DNA of 13,939 bases from PVC group bacterium. Its GTDB lineage: Bacteria; Verrucomicrobiota; Kiritimatiellia; SS1-B-03-39; UBA6053. The translations under genes and the position numbers were made by a program. Location: contig PXDP01000235.1 in assembly GCA_003565035.1 (NCBI GenBank), positions 1 to 13,939 on the forward strand, read 5' to 3'. The notes beneath the pieces were generated by a model. That model had not been told where the DNA came from. It did not search any database and saw only the letters and a list, made by a program, of their open reading frames with translations. Shown here one piece after another: positions 1 to 6,404 of the stretch; the stretch's first letter is position 1; every line of letters starts with the position of its first letter.

Positions 1-30
1 AACGTTTTCGTCGCGTAGCGACGGTTGACG

Positions 31-85
31 GACCTGGAGGTTTCAACCTCCGATTTGGAGTCGGCGGGATTGAAATCCCCAGGTC
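31..85. repeat. Three-way-junction fold inside the palindrome cassette
   Basis: GACCTGG at 31-37 pairs exactly with CCAGGTC at 79-85. Enclosed are two further hairpins: GGAGGTT/AACCTCC (36-51) and GGGATT/AATCCC (66-79), each with a 2-nt formal centre. The outer stem overlaps the inner stems by one or two bases, so the full fold would be a slightly shortened cloverleaf-like arrangement. This is read directly from the sequence. Function is unknown; a structural RNA, a transposase recognition fold or a transcription attenuation element are all possible. Confidence 0.6.
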
Positions 86-132
86 CCTCAGGCGACGCTA
101 CGCGGCGCACAGATATCTTGGTTGGCTCAAAA

Positions 133-150
133 CGTGGATTGAAATCCACG
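133..150. repeat. 8-bp perfect palindrome with TTGAAA centre
   Basis: CGTGGATT at 133-140 and AATCCACG at 143-150 are exact reverse complements with GA between them. The core GGATTGAAATCC is the same as in the hairpin at 66-79 (GGGATTGAAATCCC) and close to the palindrome at 8077-8090. The flanking stem bases differ while remaining self-complementary, as expected if structure rather than primary sequence is kept. Confidence 0.65.
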
Positions 151-229
151 CCTAAGCGTCGAATGTCGCTACGCGACAGGAGCCGGGCGACCCAAAACCT
201 TCAAAACAAAGGCCCCTATGAGAATTGAG

Positions 230-508
230 ACCTCATTATTTTCAAACTCAAGTCCAGAAAGATTTGTGTCTAAAGGGAAGTGCTTGCCACATGGGTGAGG
301 GTAACCCCCAGCTTCCTTCAGCGCCAGATTCCATTTGAATCTGCGATCCATATCAGGAAAAAGGCTGTCCAAACTGAGGTCTGCTGCTCAGTAACCCCGA
401 CTTCCGCCCCACCTGGTGCGCGGCCACCTCGGGCTCCCGATCCCCGGTCAAATCGATAGCAAATCCTTTTGGCCTGCCCTACCTTTTGTCGTTCAGGGCC
501 ACATGAAA
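230..508. other. Intergenic stretch with no recognisable gene
   Basis: Short open frames cross this stretch on both strands (169-372 and 318-521 on the minus strand, 416-601 on the plus strand). None shows a ribosome-binding site, recognisable motif or family resemblance. A 7-bp perfect hairpin (CAGATTC/GAATCTG, 5-nt loop) lies at 325-343 without a T-tract. The stretch could be degraded coding sequence or spacer between the palindrome cassette and the PEP-CTERM terminator. Confidence 0.4.
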
Positions 509-538
509 AAACCAGGAGCATGGCGGTGCTCCTGGTTT
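509..538 (-). terminator. Rho-independent terminator of the PEP-CTERM gene
   Basis: AAACCAGGAGCA (509-520) and TGCTCCTGGTTT (527-538) form a perfect 12-bp stem around a 6-nt loop. Read on the minus strand, the stem ends in a run of six T before CATG. It lies about 44 nt downstream of the stop codon of the PEP-CTERM gene, the expected place for an intrinsic terminator. Confidence 0.9.
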
Positions 539-581
539 GATGTGTTTCTGATTTTACGAGAAGTTTGCGCCCGCGTCCGTT

Positions 582-1427
582 TTATTTTTGGCGCTTTCTG
601 AACAGCACCACTGCCGACAAGCCCACAAGGGCCATGACCAGAGTGCCGGGTTCGGGGATGGCGGATACGGTAATATTATCATAACGTATGTCGCCATTCC
701 CTGTATCTGTTGTCATGTAGAACGACAGAATATTGAAACCAGAAGTCATGGGATCAACCGAGTCCGTTATCGTGTAGACATTCGAAAGAGTTGCGAAATT
801 TGCGCCCTCCTCCAAACTCAATGTGATTGAACCACCGACATTTTCCAAACTGAAACGGGCTGCACGGATATCACCAGTTGCACCAAAGGTCACATCGGCA
901 TCCGTTTCAAGGGCTGAGCCTCCAAAAAATGGGTGGGCGTTTGCGGTGGAAGTTTCTCGTAGCTCGACCTCACCGGCAGCAAGCCTCAAGTTTGCAGAAT
1001 ATCCTTTCCAGGTGCTGCTCAATGCGGGGGTAGTATTATCCCACTGGTCCCAGTCATTTGCCGTTGCGGCCGTACCACTAAATAACCCGACCCGAACTGT
1101 ATTAATGTTTGTGCTGTTGGCCTGATAGTTGAAGGAAACACTTAAGCTATCCCCCGGGGCGAGGGTTTGTGAGGAAAAAGAAGTGGTGAAAAATTGTGAG
1201 CTGGTCGAACTTTGATTCCATGCCATGCCAAAAGAAGGCGGATTTTCGTAATGTCCGTCATTCCAATACCAGCCGGTGAAGGTTTCGTCTGTATCAAACG
1301 TCTCCGAGACCAGGGTTGCACTGGAGGCAAGCGGGGCAAGGGTGATGAGAAAGATGCAGGACATTAATCCCCGTGTGAGCGGGTTCGTCAGGTTTGACGT
1401 TTTATGTGTGGATGAGGTCGTCTTCAT
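582..1427 (-). CDS. PEP-CTERM sorting domain-containing surface protein
   Basis: A 281-residue exported protein. Residues 1-37 look like a signal peptide: a polar, Lys/Arg-containing start, then a hydrophobic core ending in APLASSA. The body is Ser/Thr/Asn-rich and beta-like ('SLSVSFNYQ', 'GDIRYDNITVSAI'), reminiscent of carbohydrate-binding or adhesin beta-sandwiches, but no specific fold can be named. The C-terminus is a classic PEP-CTERM signal: PEPG at about residue 258, a hydrophobic helix and a basic tail FRKRQK. In known systems, exosortase processes such proteins for surface or extracellular-polymer attachment. I chose the second ATG (1427) because GGAG sits 6 nt before it; an upstream in-frame ATG at 1439 would overlap that Shine-Dalgarno. 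A consensus-like promoter and AraC-type operator precede it, and a strong terminator follows. The ligand is unknown. Confidence 0.88.
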   Translation of the reverse strand: MKTTSSTHKTSNLTNPLTRGLMSCIFLITLAPLASSATLVSETFDTDETFTGWYWNDGHYENPPSFGMAWNQSSTSSQFFTTSFSSQTLAPGDSLSVSFNYQANSTNINTVRVGLFSGTAATANDWDQWDNTTPALSSTWKGYSANLRLAAGEVELRETSTANAHPFFGGSALETDADVTFGATGDIRAARFSLENVGGSITLSLEEGANFATLSNVYTITDSVDPMTSGFNILSFYMTTDTGNGDIRYDNITVSAIPEPGTLVMALVGLSAVVLFRKRQK

Positions 1428-1490
1428 GTCTGTCTCCATGGGTATTGGGTTTGGAAGATCTGCAGAACCTTCTTTGTTTGCATTGTGAAA

Positions 1491-1519
1491 ATCTTACCCG
1501 ATGTGCGGAGGATTTTCAA
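1491..1519 (-). promoter_or_regulatory. Promoter of the PEP-CTERM gene
   Basis: On the minus strand, TTGAAA (1514-1519) and TAAGAT (1491-1496) are separated by exactly 17 bp, resembling a housekeeping-sigma promoter. The predicted start near 1484 would give a leader of about 57 nt before the ATG at 1427. The -35 box directly abuts the operator, the geometry expected for an activator that contacts RNA polymerase at -35. Confidence 0.65.
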
Positions 1520-1548
1520 TATGCAGAAATATTTATAGTGTGCAGAAA
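1519..1548 (-). promoter_or_regulatory. AraC-type operator, copy 1 (PEP-CTERM gene)
   Basis: On the plus strand TGCAGAAA occurs at 1522-1529 and again at 1541-1548, a direct repeat with 19-bp period. The gene-proximal half is part of ATATGCAGAAATA (1519-1531), identical to sequences at 4371-4383 and, inverted, at 5374-5386. Identity with the third copy extends to 16 bp (TATTTCTGCATATTGA on the minus strand, 1516-1531), running into the -35 box. Direct repeats next to -35 are characteristic of AraC/XylS activators, and an AraC-family gene lies at 4440. Confidence 0.7.
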
Positions 1549-1593
1549 AAGATAATTTTTGAAAATAGAGTTAAAATTAGAGAATTTCGGGGC

Positions 1594-4272
1594 TTATTTT
1601 TGTGGGTTTCCGAAAATTTGCGGGGGGATAGAGGCGGAGAGGGCATCGACCCAGACGGAGCCTTCGCCGGTGAGGACCACCACGATTTCGCCCCGGTCCG
1701 CCCCTTCGGCGAGACGGACTTCGCGTTCTATCCAGGCCCACTCTAGAGCGGATCCGGTGCTGCGGTGCAGGGTTTGCCAGTGGATTTGTTCCTTCTCCCG
1801 ATACGAGCGCAAGGCGATCTGGACCTCCGTGGTTTCGCTGCCATCGGCTTTCCAGGCGAGTGCGAGTTTAAAGCTGTTGTCCACCGCCGGAAAGAGATAG
1901 CCCACCGAACTGTTGACGGGTCCTTCCAGCGTGCGAAGAACCAGAGAGCCGCCTGTGGGGTCGGCCGATGCCTCGCTCCACGCTTTTTCACTGTTCCCCT
2001 GTCCGCTCCAGCGTGTCCAGTGCTGATCGACGGTTGCTTCGGCGGTGAAGGAGGGGTCGGCGAGGTCGGGGAGGCGGGCCTCGAGGGTTTCGCGCACGGG
2101 CAGGAGTCCGAGGCCGATTTCACCCGCCTGCAAGGTGGCCAGTCCCGAGGGGTTGTGAGCCATCCAAAAGATTCCGCCGCCGGCGGTGCCGGCGTGGAGT
2201 CGGGGGCCGCCAAACGAAAGGGTGCGGACTTGCCCTTGCGGGGGCAAGGGGTGTTCGCTCCAGGTTTTGCCTCCGTCGCGGCTGATCTTCAGTTCCTGTG
2301 CGGTGGCGGCGGCGATGAGGCCGGGTTGCCGGGCATCGGCGGCAACCACCAGAACCTCTCCATCCAGGATCGCGTTCCAGGTGCGTCCACCGTCCGTGCT
2401 TTTGAGCAAACCGCCCTCGCGGCTGGCGATGAAAAAGTCCTCTCCGGCGGAGGTCAGATACCGGGGAGCCCCCCCGGGCTGGAACTGAGAGCGGTGCCAG
2501 CGCTGGCCGTCGTGGTAGTGGATGCGTCCCGTGTCGTGACTGGCCAGAACCAACTGGCCCGACTGCGACATGGCCAGTTCGGGGCCGATGCTCCAAATTT
2601 CGTGGCGGAAGAGGTTTTCCTCCTCCTCCAGGCCCTCGTTGACGGGTTCGAAGGAGCGTCCGCCATCCAGGCTGCGGTAGATCCCGCCGCCGTCCGCCAC
2701 CTTTCCGGACAGTCCAAGTACCACTTCGTAGGGGTTTTGGGCATGCACGGCGATCGAGTTCATGCTGTGGTGTTCACGCGGGGGCAGACCCTGCATGGGT
2801 GCGGCCCACCAAGTCGCCCCGGAATCGGTGCTGACCCATACTTTCTCAGCGCGCCATTCCGCCCGAGCGTCCCCGACTCCGTAAAGGCGTCCGGGCAGCG
2901 CCGGGGAAACGGCCAGCATTTTTACATTGGAAAAGGTTTTCTTAGGCGTGTCATAGCGAACACCGCCATCGGTCGACTGGGCGTAGGCGTTATCCGCCAT
3001 GCCCACGTGGATGCGGGCGGGATCGGCGGGGTTGGCAAGGATGTGATGGATTACCGTGACCTCGATGCCATCGATGCGCTGTACCCAGTTTTTTCCCGCG
3101 TCGCGGGTCTCGTAGGCGCTGTACCAGTCGGTGAACCACCAGTGATCCGGCTGACCGGGCATGACGGTCAGGCTGCCCATGGCCGCGCCGAAATGCGGCC
3201 AGACCCCCGGTTGCAGGCGGCCCCACCAGGGTTCGCCCTCGACAATCTCGGTGACACTTTCGCGTTCGATCTTGCGCCAGGCTTCTTCGCCGGTTCCGCG
3301 GCGGTAGATGGTTCCGCGCGACGATCCGAGCAGCAGGAAATCCGGTCCGGTTGTCAGCGCCCGGAACCGGCTTTCACTGGTGTACCCTTTGGCCGCTTCG
3401 GGGTTGATCGGGAGCCCTTCCGCGTATTCGTGCCAGGTGACACCATCATCCTCACTGCGCAGGAGGCGACTGGCAGCAAAAATCCCGACCAGGGCCCCGT
3501 CCGGGGCGAGCACAAGTTCATCGGGTGCGGGACCCTCGAGGGCTGTCCAGTTTTCCCCGTGGTCGCGGCTGAAGAAAAATCCGCCTTCCAGCGCGGATGT
3601 GCGATGGGGTGTCCATGGGTGGGCGCAGGCCCAGCCGCGTCCATCGTCCGCAAAGGTGAGATCGGTGATGTTTTTGCCCTCCAAGCCGCGGAGAGACCAA
3701 GTAAGTCCATGGTCTTCGCTGACCCAGATTCCGTCCCCGGCGGAGGCGAAATGCAGGCGCCCCTTTCCATCCCGCGCGAAAATGAATCCGGTGGAGCGGA
3801 AGGCTTCATTCCCGTACACCTGCGCATCCAGGACAAGGGACCAGGTTTGGCCGCCGTCCTGGGAGAGGAACACTCCTTTGCGGGGTGACCACTGATTTCC
3901 CACCGCGATGAGGACCCAGTCGGGATTGTCGGGATGCACGTCCAGGCCGCGAACCGAGTAATACCCGTCACCCGGCGGCAGGCCGCCATGGAGCATGCGC
4001 CAGGTCAGCCCCGTGTCCTCACTGCGGTAGGCCCCGCCCACGTCCACATAACAATATAAAATTGATGGATTTGAAGGGGCGGGAACGATGTTTTGCAGAT
4101 AGCCGCCGCCTCCGAACATCGAGCTTTGCCAGGTCCCGTAATCGCGGTGGGATGTACGGATCGGCGATGCCTCGGGGGCATGCAGGTTCGATGGAGAACG
4201 CGTTTTGGGGGAGCAGGCGCAGGTCAGGCCGAAGAGAATAAGAAGTGAAGCGATACGGACGGAATAAAACAT
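1594..4272 (-). CDS. Exported Asp-box (BNR) beta-propeller protein, GH74-like
   Basis: An 892-residue protein with an N-terminal export signal (MFYSVRIASLLILFGLTCAC); the cysteines suggest a lipoprotein but the lipobox is imperfect. It starts with the GH74-style region 'SSMFGGGGYLQNIV...YVDVGGAYRS' (about residues 50-84). I count 11 Asp-box motifs of type S-x-D-x-G-x-T-W (residues 84-91, 137-144, 185-192, 235-242, 273-280 and further on), as in sialidase/xyloglucanase-type beta-propellers. The DVGGAYR aspartate matches the region of one GH74 catalytic acid; I cannot confirm the second. The last ~160 residues look like a carbohydrate-binding beta-sandwich. The ATG at 4353 is rejected because it lies upstream of the predicted -10 box; the ATG at 4272 has GAAAGG 7 nt before it. 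Divergent from the AraC gene and carrying the shared operator. It could be a glycoside hydrolase or only a binding propeller. Confidence 0.8.
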   Translation of the reverse strand: MFYSVRIASLLILFGLTCACSPKTRSPSNLHAPEASPIRTSHRDYGTWQSSMFGGGGYLQNIVPAPSNPSILYCYVDVGGAYRSEDTGLTWRMLHGGLPPGDGYYSVRGLDVHPDNPDWVLIAVGNQWSPRKGVFLSQDGGQTWSLVLDAQVYGNEAFRSTGFIFARDGKGRLHFASAGDGIWVSEDHGLTWSLRGLEGKNITDLTFADDGRGWACAHPWTPHRTSALEGGFFFSRDHGENWTALEGPAPDELVLAPDGALVGIFAASRLLRSEDDGVTWHEYAEGLPINPEAAKGYTSESRFRALTTGPDFLLLGSSRGTIYRRGTGEEAWRKIERESVTEIVEGEPWWGRLQPGVWPHFGAAMGSLTVMPGQPDHWWFTDWYSAYETRDAGKNWVQRIDGIEVTVIHHILANPADPARIHVGMADNAYAQSTDGGVRYDTPKKTFSNVKMLAVSPALPGRLYGVGDARAEWRAEKVWVSTDSGATWWAAPMQGLPPREHHSMNSIAVHAQNPYEVVLGLSGKVADGGGIYRSLDGGRSFEPVNEGLEEEENLFRHEIWSIGPELAMSQSGQLVLASHDTGRIHYHDGQRWHRSQFQPGGAPRYLTSAGEDFFIASREGGLLKSTDGGRTWNAILDGEVLVVAADARQPGLIAAATAQELKISRDGGKTWSEHPLPPQGQVRTLSFGGPRLHAGTAGGGIFWMAHNPSGLATLQAGEIGLGLLPVRETLEARLPDLADPSFTAEATVDQHWTRWSGQGNSEKAWSEASADPTGGSLVLRTLEGPVNSSVGYLFPAVDNSFKLALAWKADGSETTEVQIALRSYREKEQIHWQTLHRSTGSALEWAWIEREVRLAEGADRGEIVVVLTGEGSVWVDALSASIPPQIFGNPQK

Positions 4273-4341
4273 GTGGAGGCCTTTCGTGAAAAATCGTGTC
4301 TGCGGAAGGGCAGGTGGGCTGAGGGGGGGGCTTACTTTTTT

Positions 4342-4371
4342 ACTATACCCCATTCAGACCGGGATTGCATA
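4342..4371 (-). promoter_or_regulatory. Promoter of the Asp-box protein gene
   Basis: On the minus strand TATAGT (4342-4347) matches a -10 box at five of six positions. The aligned -35 position (4366-4371, TATGCA) is poor and separated by 18 bp. A weak -35 pressed against the operator is typical of an activator-dependent promoter. Transcription would begin near 4335, giving a leader of about 60 nt to the ATG at 4272. Confidence 0.5.
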
Positions 4372-4393
4372 TATGCAGAAATAAGGATAATAT
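4365..4393 (+). promoter_or_regulatory. Possible promoter of the AraC-family gene
   Basis: On the plus strand TTGCAT (4365-4370) is followed after 17 bp by TAATAT (4388-4393); GATAAT at 4386-4391 is an alternative -10. The operator core lies between these boxes, so a bound regulator would be expected to hinder this promoter. The boxes are weak matches and the assignment is tentative. Confidence 0.35.
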
Positions 4394-4400
4394 ACACTTT
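4371..4400 (-). promoter_or_regulatory. AraC-type operator, copy 2 (divergent region)
   Basis: ATATGCAGAAATA at 4371-4383 is identical to copy 1 and, inverted, to copy 3. The distal box at the same 19-bp offset (4393-4397, TACAC) is degenerate, with two mismatches to TGCAG. TGCATATATGCA at 4366-4377 is also a perfect palindrome. Relative to the Asp-box gene, the orientation is the same as for the other two target genes. Confidence 0.65.
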
Positions 4401-4439
4401 CAAGCTTTTCATCCTTTGAACTGACCGAAAGCCACAGTC

Positions 4440-5351
4440 ATGCCTGAGACCCCCACCCTCGACCCCGTATTTCAAAACTTACCCGAAACCCCGCGGAAAC
4501 TTCGATTCTCGAAAAGCACATCCCCTTTTTTTATGCCCTACATTGCCGGGGCGGACAAGCATATTGAATGCACGCACAAACATCACATCCAGGATTTTTC
4601 ACTGGGGATCCTGGAACCGCTTGAGACCTGTATGATCAGTCTGAGCCCCGGGGTTGTGATCACCACGATGAATCAGGAGATTCCTTTAGGGTATGGACAG
4701 TTGATCCTCCTGCGGCAACCCGCGAACATCACCTTGACCACCCAGCGGCAGTCGGAGACCTGGAGTTCGGTGTATTTGAACTTCCGGGATGAATTTCCCT
4801 GCAACGCCATGGCCTGGCTGCGGCAACGCTTGGGAACGGTCACAGATTTGAGTGATCATCCTGATCTGCCCGATTTTCTGCGTTTCACCTTCCAGCTTTT
4901 AGCCGATGTGCATCAGCCGGACCCTCTCGATCAGGAGCGGCTTTCTCTTCAGACCTACCAGTGGTTTTTAAAGCTGATGCAACTCTGTCACCTTCCGCTT
5001 CAGCAGGCTGCTTACACAGGGCTTGAGGAACTTCATCCGAGCCAGGTGCTCTCCACGCGATGCCGAACCTTGAAGGAATTCGCAAACCAAACTCAGTATA
5101 CGCCCTCGTATCTCTCAAAGAAATTGGGAGAGATCTGGAACGAGTCTCCGGGAAAAATACTCAGGGAAACCCGGCTGCAAACGGCGGCGGACCTGCTTCG
5201 CACCACTGAACTGGAAGTTCAGGCGATTGCCGAGCAGATTGGCTATCGATCCACAAGTTCCTTTATCCGGGCGTTTAAATCCCGCTACGGGCTTTCCCCG
5301 GGCCAACTTCGTCATCAGCAGGCGATCGGAATCCACACCGATCCCAAATAA
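4440..5351 (+). CDS. AraC-family transcriptional regulator
   Basis: A 303-residue regulator. Residues ~30-130 look like an AraC N-terminal beta-barrel (cupin) ligand-binding domain, with a His-rich segment 'ECTHKHH' and 'IPLGYGQLILLRQPANITL'. The C-terminal ~100 residues form the double helix-turn-helix: first HTH about 209-232 ('TLKEFANQTQYTPSYLSKKL'), second about 258-281, with the signature 'IAEQIGYRSTSSFIRAFKSRYGLSPGQLR'. Full length for the family. The ATG at 4440 has only a weak purine stretch (GAAAG) upstream. It is divergent from the Asp-box gene, and the prepilin-like gene starts 69 bp after its stop. Three identical operator cores occur at the Asp-box, prepilin and PEP-CTERM promoters, so it is the likely local activator; the inducer is probably a glycan breakdown product, which is inference. 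Confidence 0.92.
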   Translation: MPETPTLDPVFQNLPETPRKLRFSKSTSPFFMPYIAGADKHIECTHKHHIQDFSLGILEPLETCMISLSPGVVITTMNQEIPLGYGQLILLRQPANITLTTQRQSETWSSVYLNFRDEFPCNAMAWLRQRLGTVTDLSDHPDLPDFLRFTFQLLADVHQPDPLDQERLSLQTYQWFLKLMQLCHLPLQQAAYTGLEELHPSQVLSTRCRTLKEFANQTQYTPSYLSKKLGEIWNESPGKILRETRLQTAADLLRTTELEVQAIAEQIGYRSTSSFIRAFKSRYGLSPGQLRHQQAIGIHTDPK

Positions 5352-5356
5352 ACATC

Positions 5357-5386
5357 ATACTGCATACAAGTGTTATTTCTGCATAT
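5357..5386 (+). promoter_or_regulatory. AraC-type operator, copy 3 (prepilin-like gene)
   Basis: CTGCA at 5360-5364 and again at 5379-5383 gives the same 19-bp direct-repeat period as copy 1. The proximal half is TATTTCTGCATAT (5374-5386), identical to the other copies. Identity to copy 1 continues through TATTTCTGCATATTGA (5374-5389), into the -35 box. Confidence 0.7.
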
Positions 5387-5414
5387 TGACCGAAGTGAGG
5401 TCGAGTTGTAGGAT
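5386..5414 (+). promoter_or_regulatory. Promoter of the prepilin-like gene
   Basis: TTGACC (5386-5391) and TAGGAT (5409-5414) are 17 bp apart, the same layout as at the PEP-CTERM gene. The predicted start falls at or next to the ATG at 5421, so the transcript would be leaderless or nearly so. Alternatively the AGGAT part of the -10 is really a Shine-Dalgarno; the two readings compete. Confidence 0.5.
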
Positions 5415-5420
5415 AAAAGA

Positions 5421-6185
5421 ATGATGCTTAAGAAAAAATGGATTCCGTTATACAAAAACGCCTCTTTTGTTCAGGAGGCTGCGCCCTATCAGGCCGATGT
5501 TTGCAAGCACCGTGAGCTTCGGAGGTCACAGCAGGCGTTCACCTTGATAGAACTTTTGGTGGTGATTGCCATCATTGCGCTTTTGGTGAGTCTCAGTTTC
5601 TCATTGGTCAGCAGCAGTCAAAAGCGGGCCTTTGAAGCGTCTACGACCTCACGGTTACGCCAGTTGTATCTGGCTTTTCAAACCTATGCGCTGGAAAATC
5701 GTTTTTATTATCCCTCTTTTTACAATCCCAGTGATTCGCATCCGCAAATTTGGCAGGAACGGATTGCGCCCTATGTGGGTATTTCCAACTGGAATGCCGC
5801 CGATCAGATCAAACAGCGCATGATTTTCAATTCCCCCTATCAGCAGCAAGCGAGTGGGGATTCCGCATACTGGCAGGTTGGGCGATCCTTTGGGGTGAAC
5901 AGTTTTCTGGCGCATCCGCAGTGGGGCTTTCGATCAGACCTCAATCGCCGGCCCAGTCAAATTGTGTTGATTGGAGACATGGAGCAGGCCAACTCCGATT
6001 TCGTAAATACCGCCGACGGAGCCAACTGGTACGGGAGTGGTTTTCCCTGGGCCCGGCCCGCCTACCGACATTCCCGGGACCGGGCCTTGTTCGTCTTCTG
6101 CGACGGCCATGTGGCTGGCTTGCAGGAGGAACAATTGGTCTTGAATCCGGAATCTTCCCCCAACGTCTGGAAGTGGTGGGACTGA
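5421..6185 (+). CDS. Prepilin-like protein with H-X-DG C-terminal motif
   Basis: A 254-residue type IV pilin-like protein. The segment AFTLIELLVVIAIIALLVSL (39-58) is the prepilin cleavage/methylation motif: cleavage predicted between A39 and F40, with E44 as the conserved +5 Glu and a hydrophobic helix following. Alanine replaces the usual glycine at -1. The leader of 39 residues is unusually long and basic; no in-frame start lies nearer. The C-terminus has H217...D228-G229 ('HSRDRALFVFCDGHV'), resembling the 'prepilin-type processing-associated H-X9-DG' domain of Verrucomicrobiota, Planctomycetota and Lentisphaerota, though with 10 residues between His and Asp. Such proteins are usually numerous per genome and of unknown role, perhaps secreted through a type II-like apparatus. 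It carries the third AraC-type operator. It is convergent with the zinc-ribbon gene, 9 bp between stops. Confidence 0.88.
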   Translation: MMLKKKWIPLYKNASFVQEAAPYQADVCKHRELRRSQQAFTLIELLVVIAIIALLVSLSFSLVSSSQKRAFEASTTSRLRQLYLAFQTYALENRFYYPSFYNPSDSHPQIWQERIAPYVGISNWNAADQIKQRMIFNSPYQQQASGDSAYWQVGRSFGVNSFLAHPQWGFRSDLNRRPSQIVLIGDMEQANSDFVNTADGANWYGSGFPWARPAYRHSRDRALFVFCDGHVAGLQEEQLVLNPESSPNVWKWWD

Positions 6186-6194
6186 TCCAGTTGA

Positions 6195-6404
6195 CTAAAA
6201 TTCTTTCCGCACGATGCCGTATTTATGTTTCACCAAATCCTGCATGAAGGAAACCACGGCGGCTTTATCCGAAGCGACATAGGAGCAGAAAATGCAATAG
6301 TATTCGCCGTTGTCGGGGTCGCGGCGGAGCATGACCGGATCCACGTCCCGGGCAAAACAGGCGGGGCAGATCAGTTTGGCATCAGAGGGGAGGTCGTCAG
6401 ACAT
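6195..6404 (-). CDS. Small zinc-ribbon protein (69 aa)
   Basis: MSDDLPSDAKLICPACFARD begins a 69-residue protein with two cysteine pairs, C13-x2-C16 and C37-x2-C40, a typical zinc-ribbon arrangement. The C-terminus is basic and helical ('FMQDLVKHKYGIVRKEF'). The ATG at 6404 has GGTGA 5 nt upstream. It overlaps the last 34 bp of the deacetylase-like gene in another frame, suggesting translational coupling and a shared transcript. It has the look of a small nucleic-acid-binding or chaperone-type zinc ribbon; no specific function can be named. The frame stays open far upstream inside the neighbouring gene, but only this terminal part looks like real protein. Confidence 0.7.
   Translation of the reverse strand: MSDDLPSDAKLICPACFARDVDPVMLRRDPDNGEYYCIFCSYVASDKAAVVSFMQDLVKHKYGIVRKEF

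Larger units (their letters stand above)
9..177. repeat. Cassette of nested palindromes (REP-like intergenic element)
   Basis: The segment is built almost entirely from short perfect hairpins. The 13-mer GTCGCGTAGCGAC at 10-22 recurs as its exact reverse complement at 165-177, so the cassette has terminal inverted repeats, and each terminus is itself a 5-6 bp hairpin with a 3-nt loop. An imperfect relative (GCGACGCTACGCGGC) lies at 92-106. Between them are hairpins at 36-51, 66-79 and 133-150, all with TTGA/TTTCAA-type centres (GGATTGAAATCC style). No open frame here has protein-like character. This resembles REP-type extragenic elements that can fold in RNA or single-stranded DNA. Whether it is mobilised by a Y1 (RAYT-type) transposase cannot be seen here, as no such gene is present. 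Confidence 0.75.

Noticed and set aside
1..180. CRISPR array suggested by repeated ATTGAAA motifs
   Set aside because: The units are palindromes of different length and sequence at irregular spacing. There is no constant direct repeat with uniform spacers, and no cas gene in the window.
1461..1468. Extra TGCAGAAC resembling an operator half-site near the PEP-CTERM start
   Set aside because: It lies downstream of the predicted transcript start, has no partner box at 19 bp and lacks the flanking TATTT/ATAT context; likely chance.
1765..3888. 707-residue open frame on the plus strand
   Set aside because: It lies fully antisense to the Asp-box gene, has no recognisable domain and arises from high-GC codon use; the minus-strand frame carries 11 Asp-boxes and a signal peptide.
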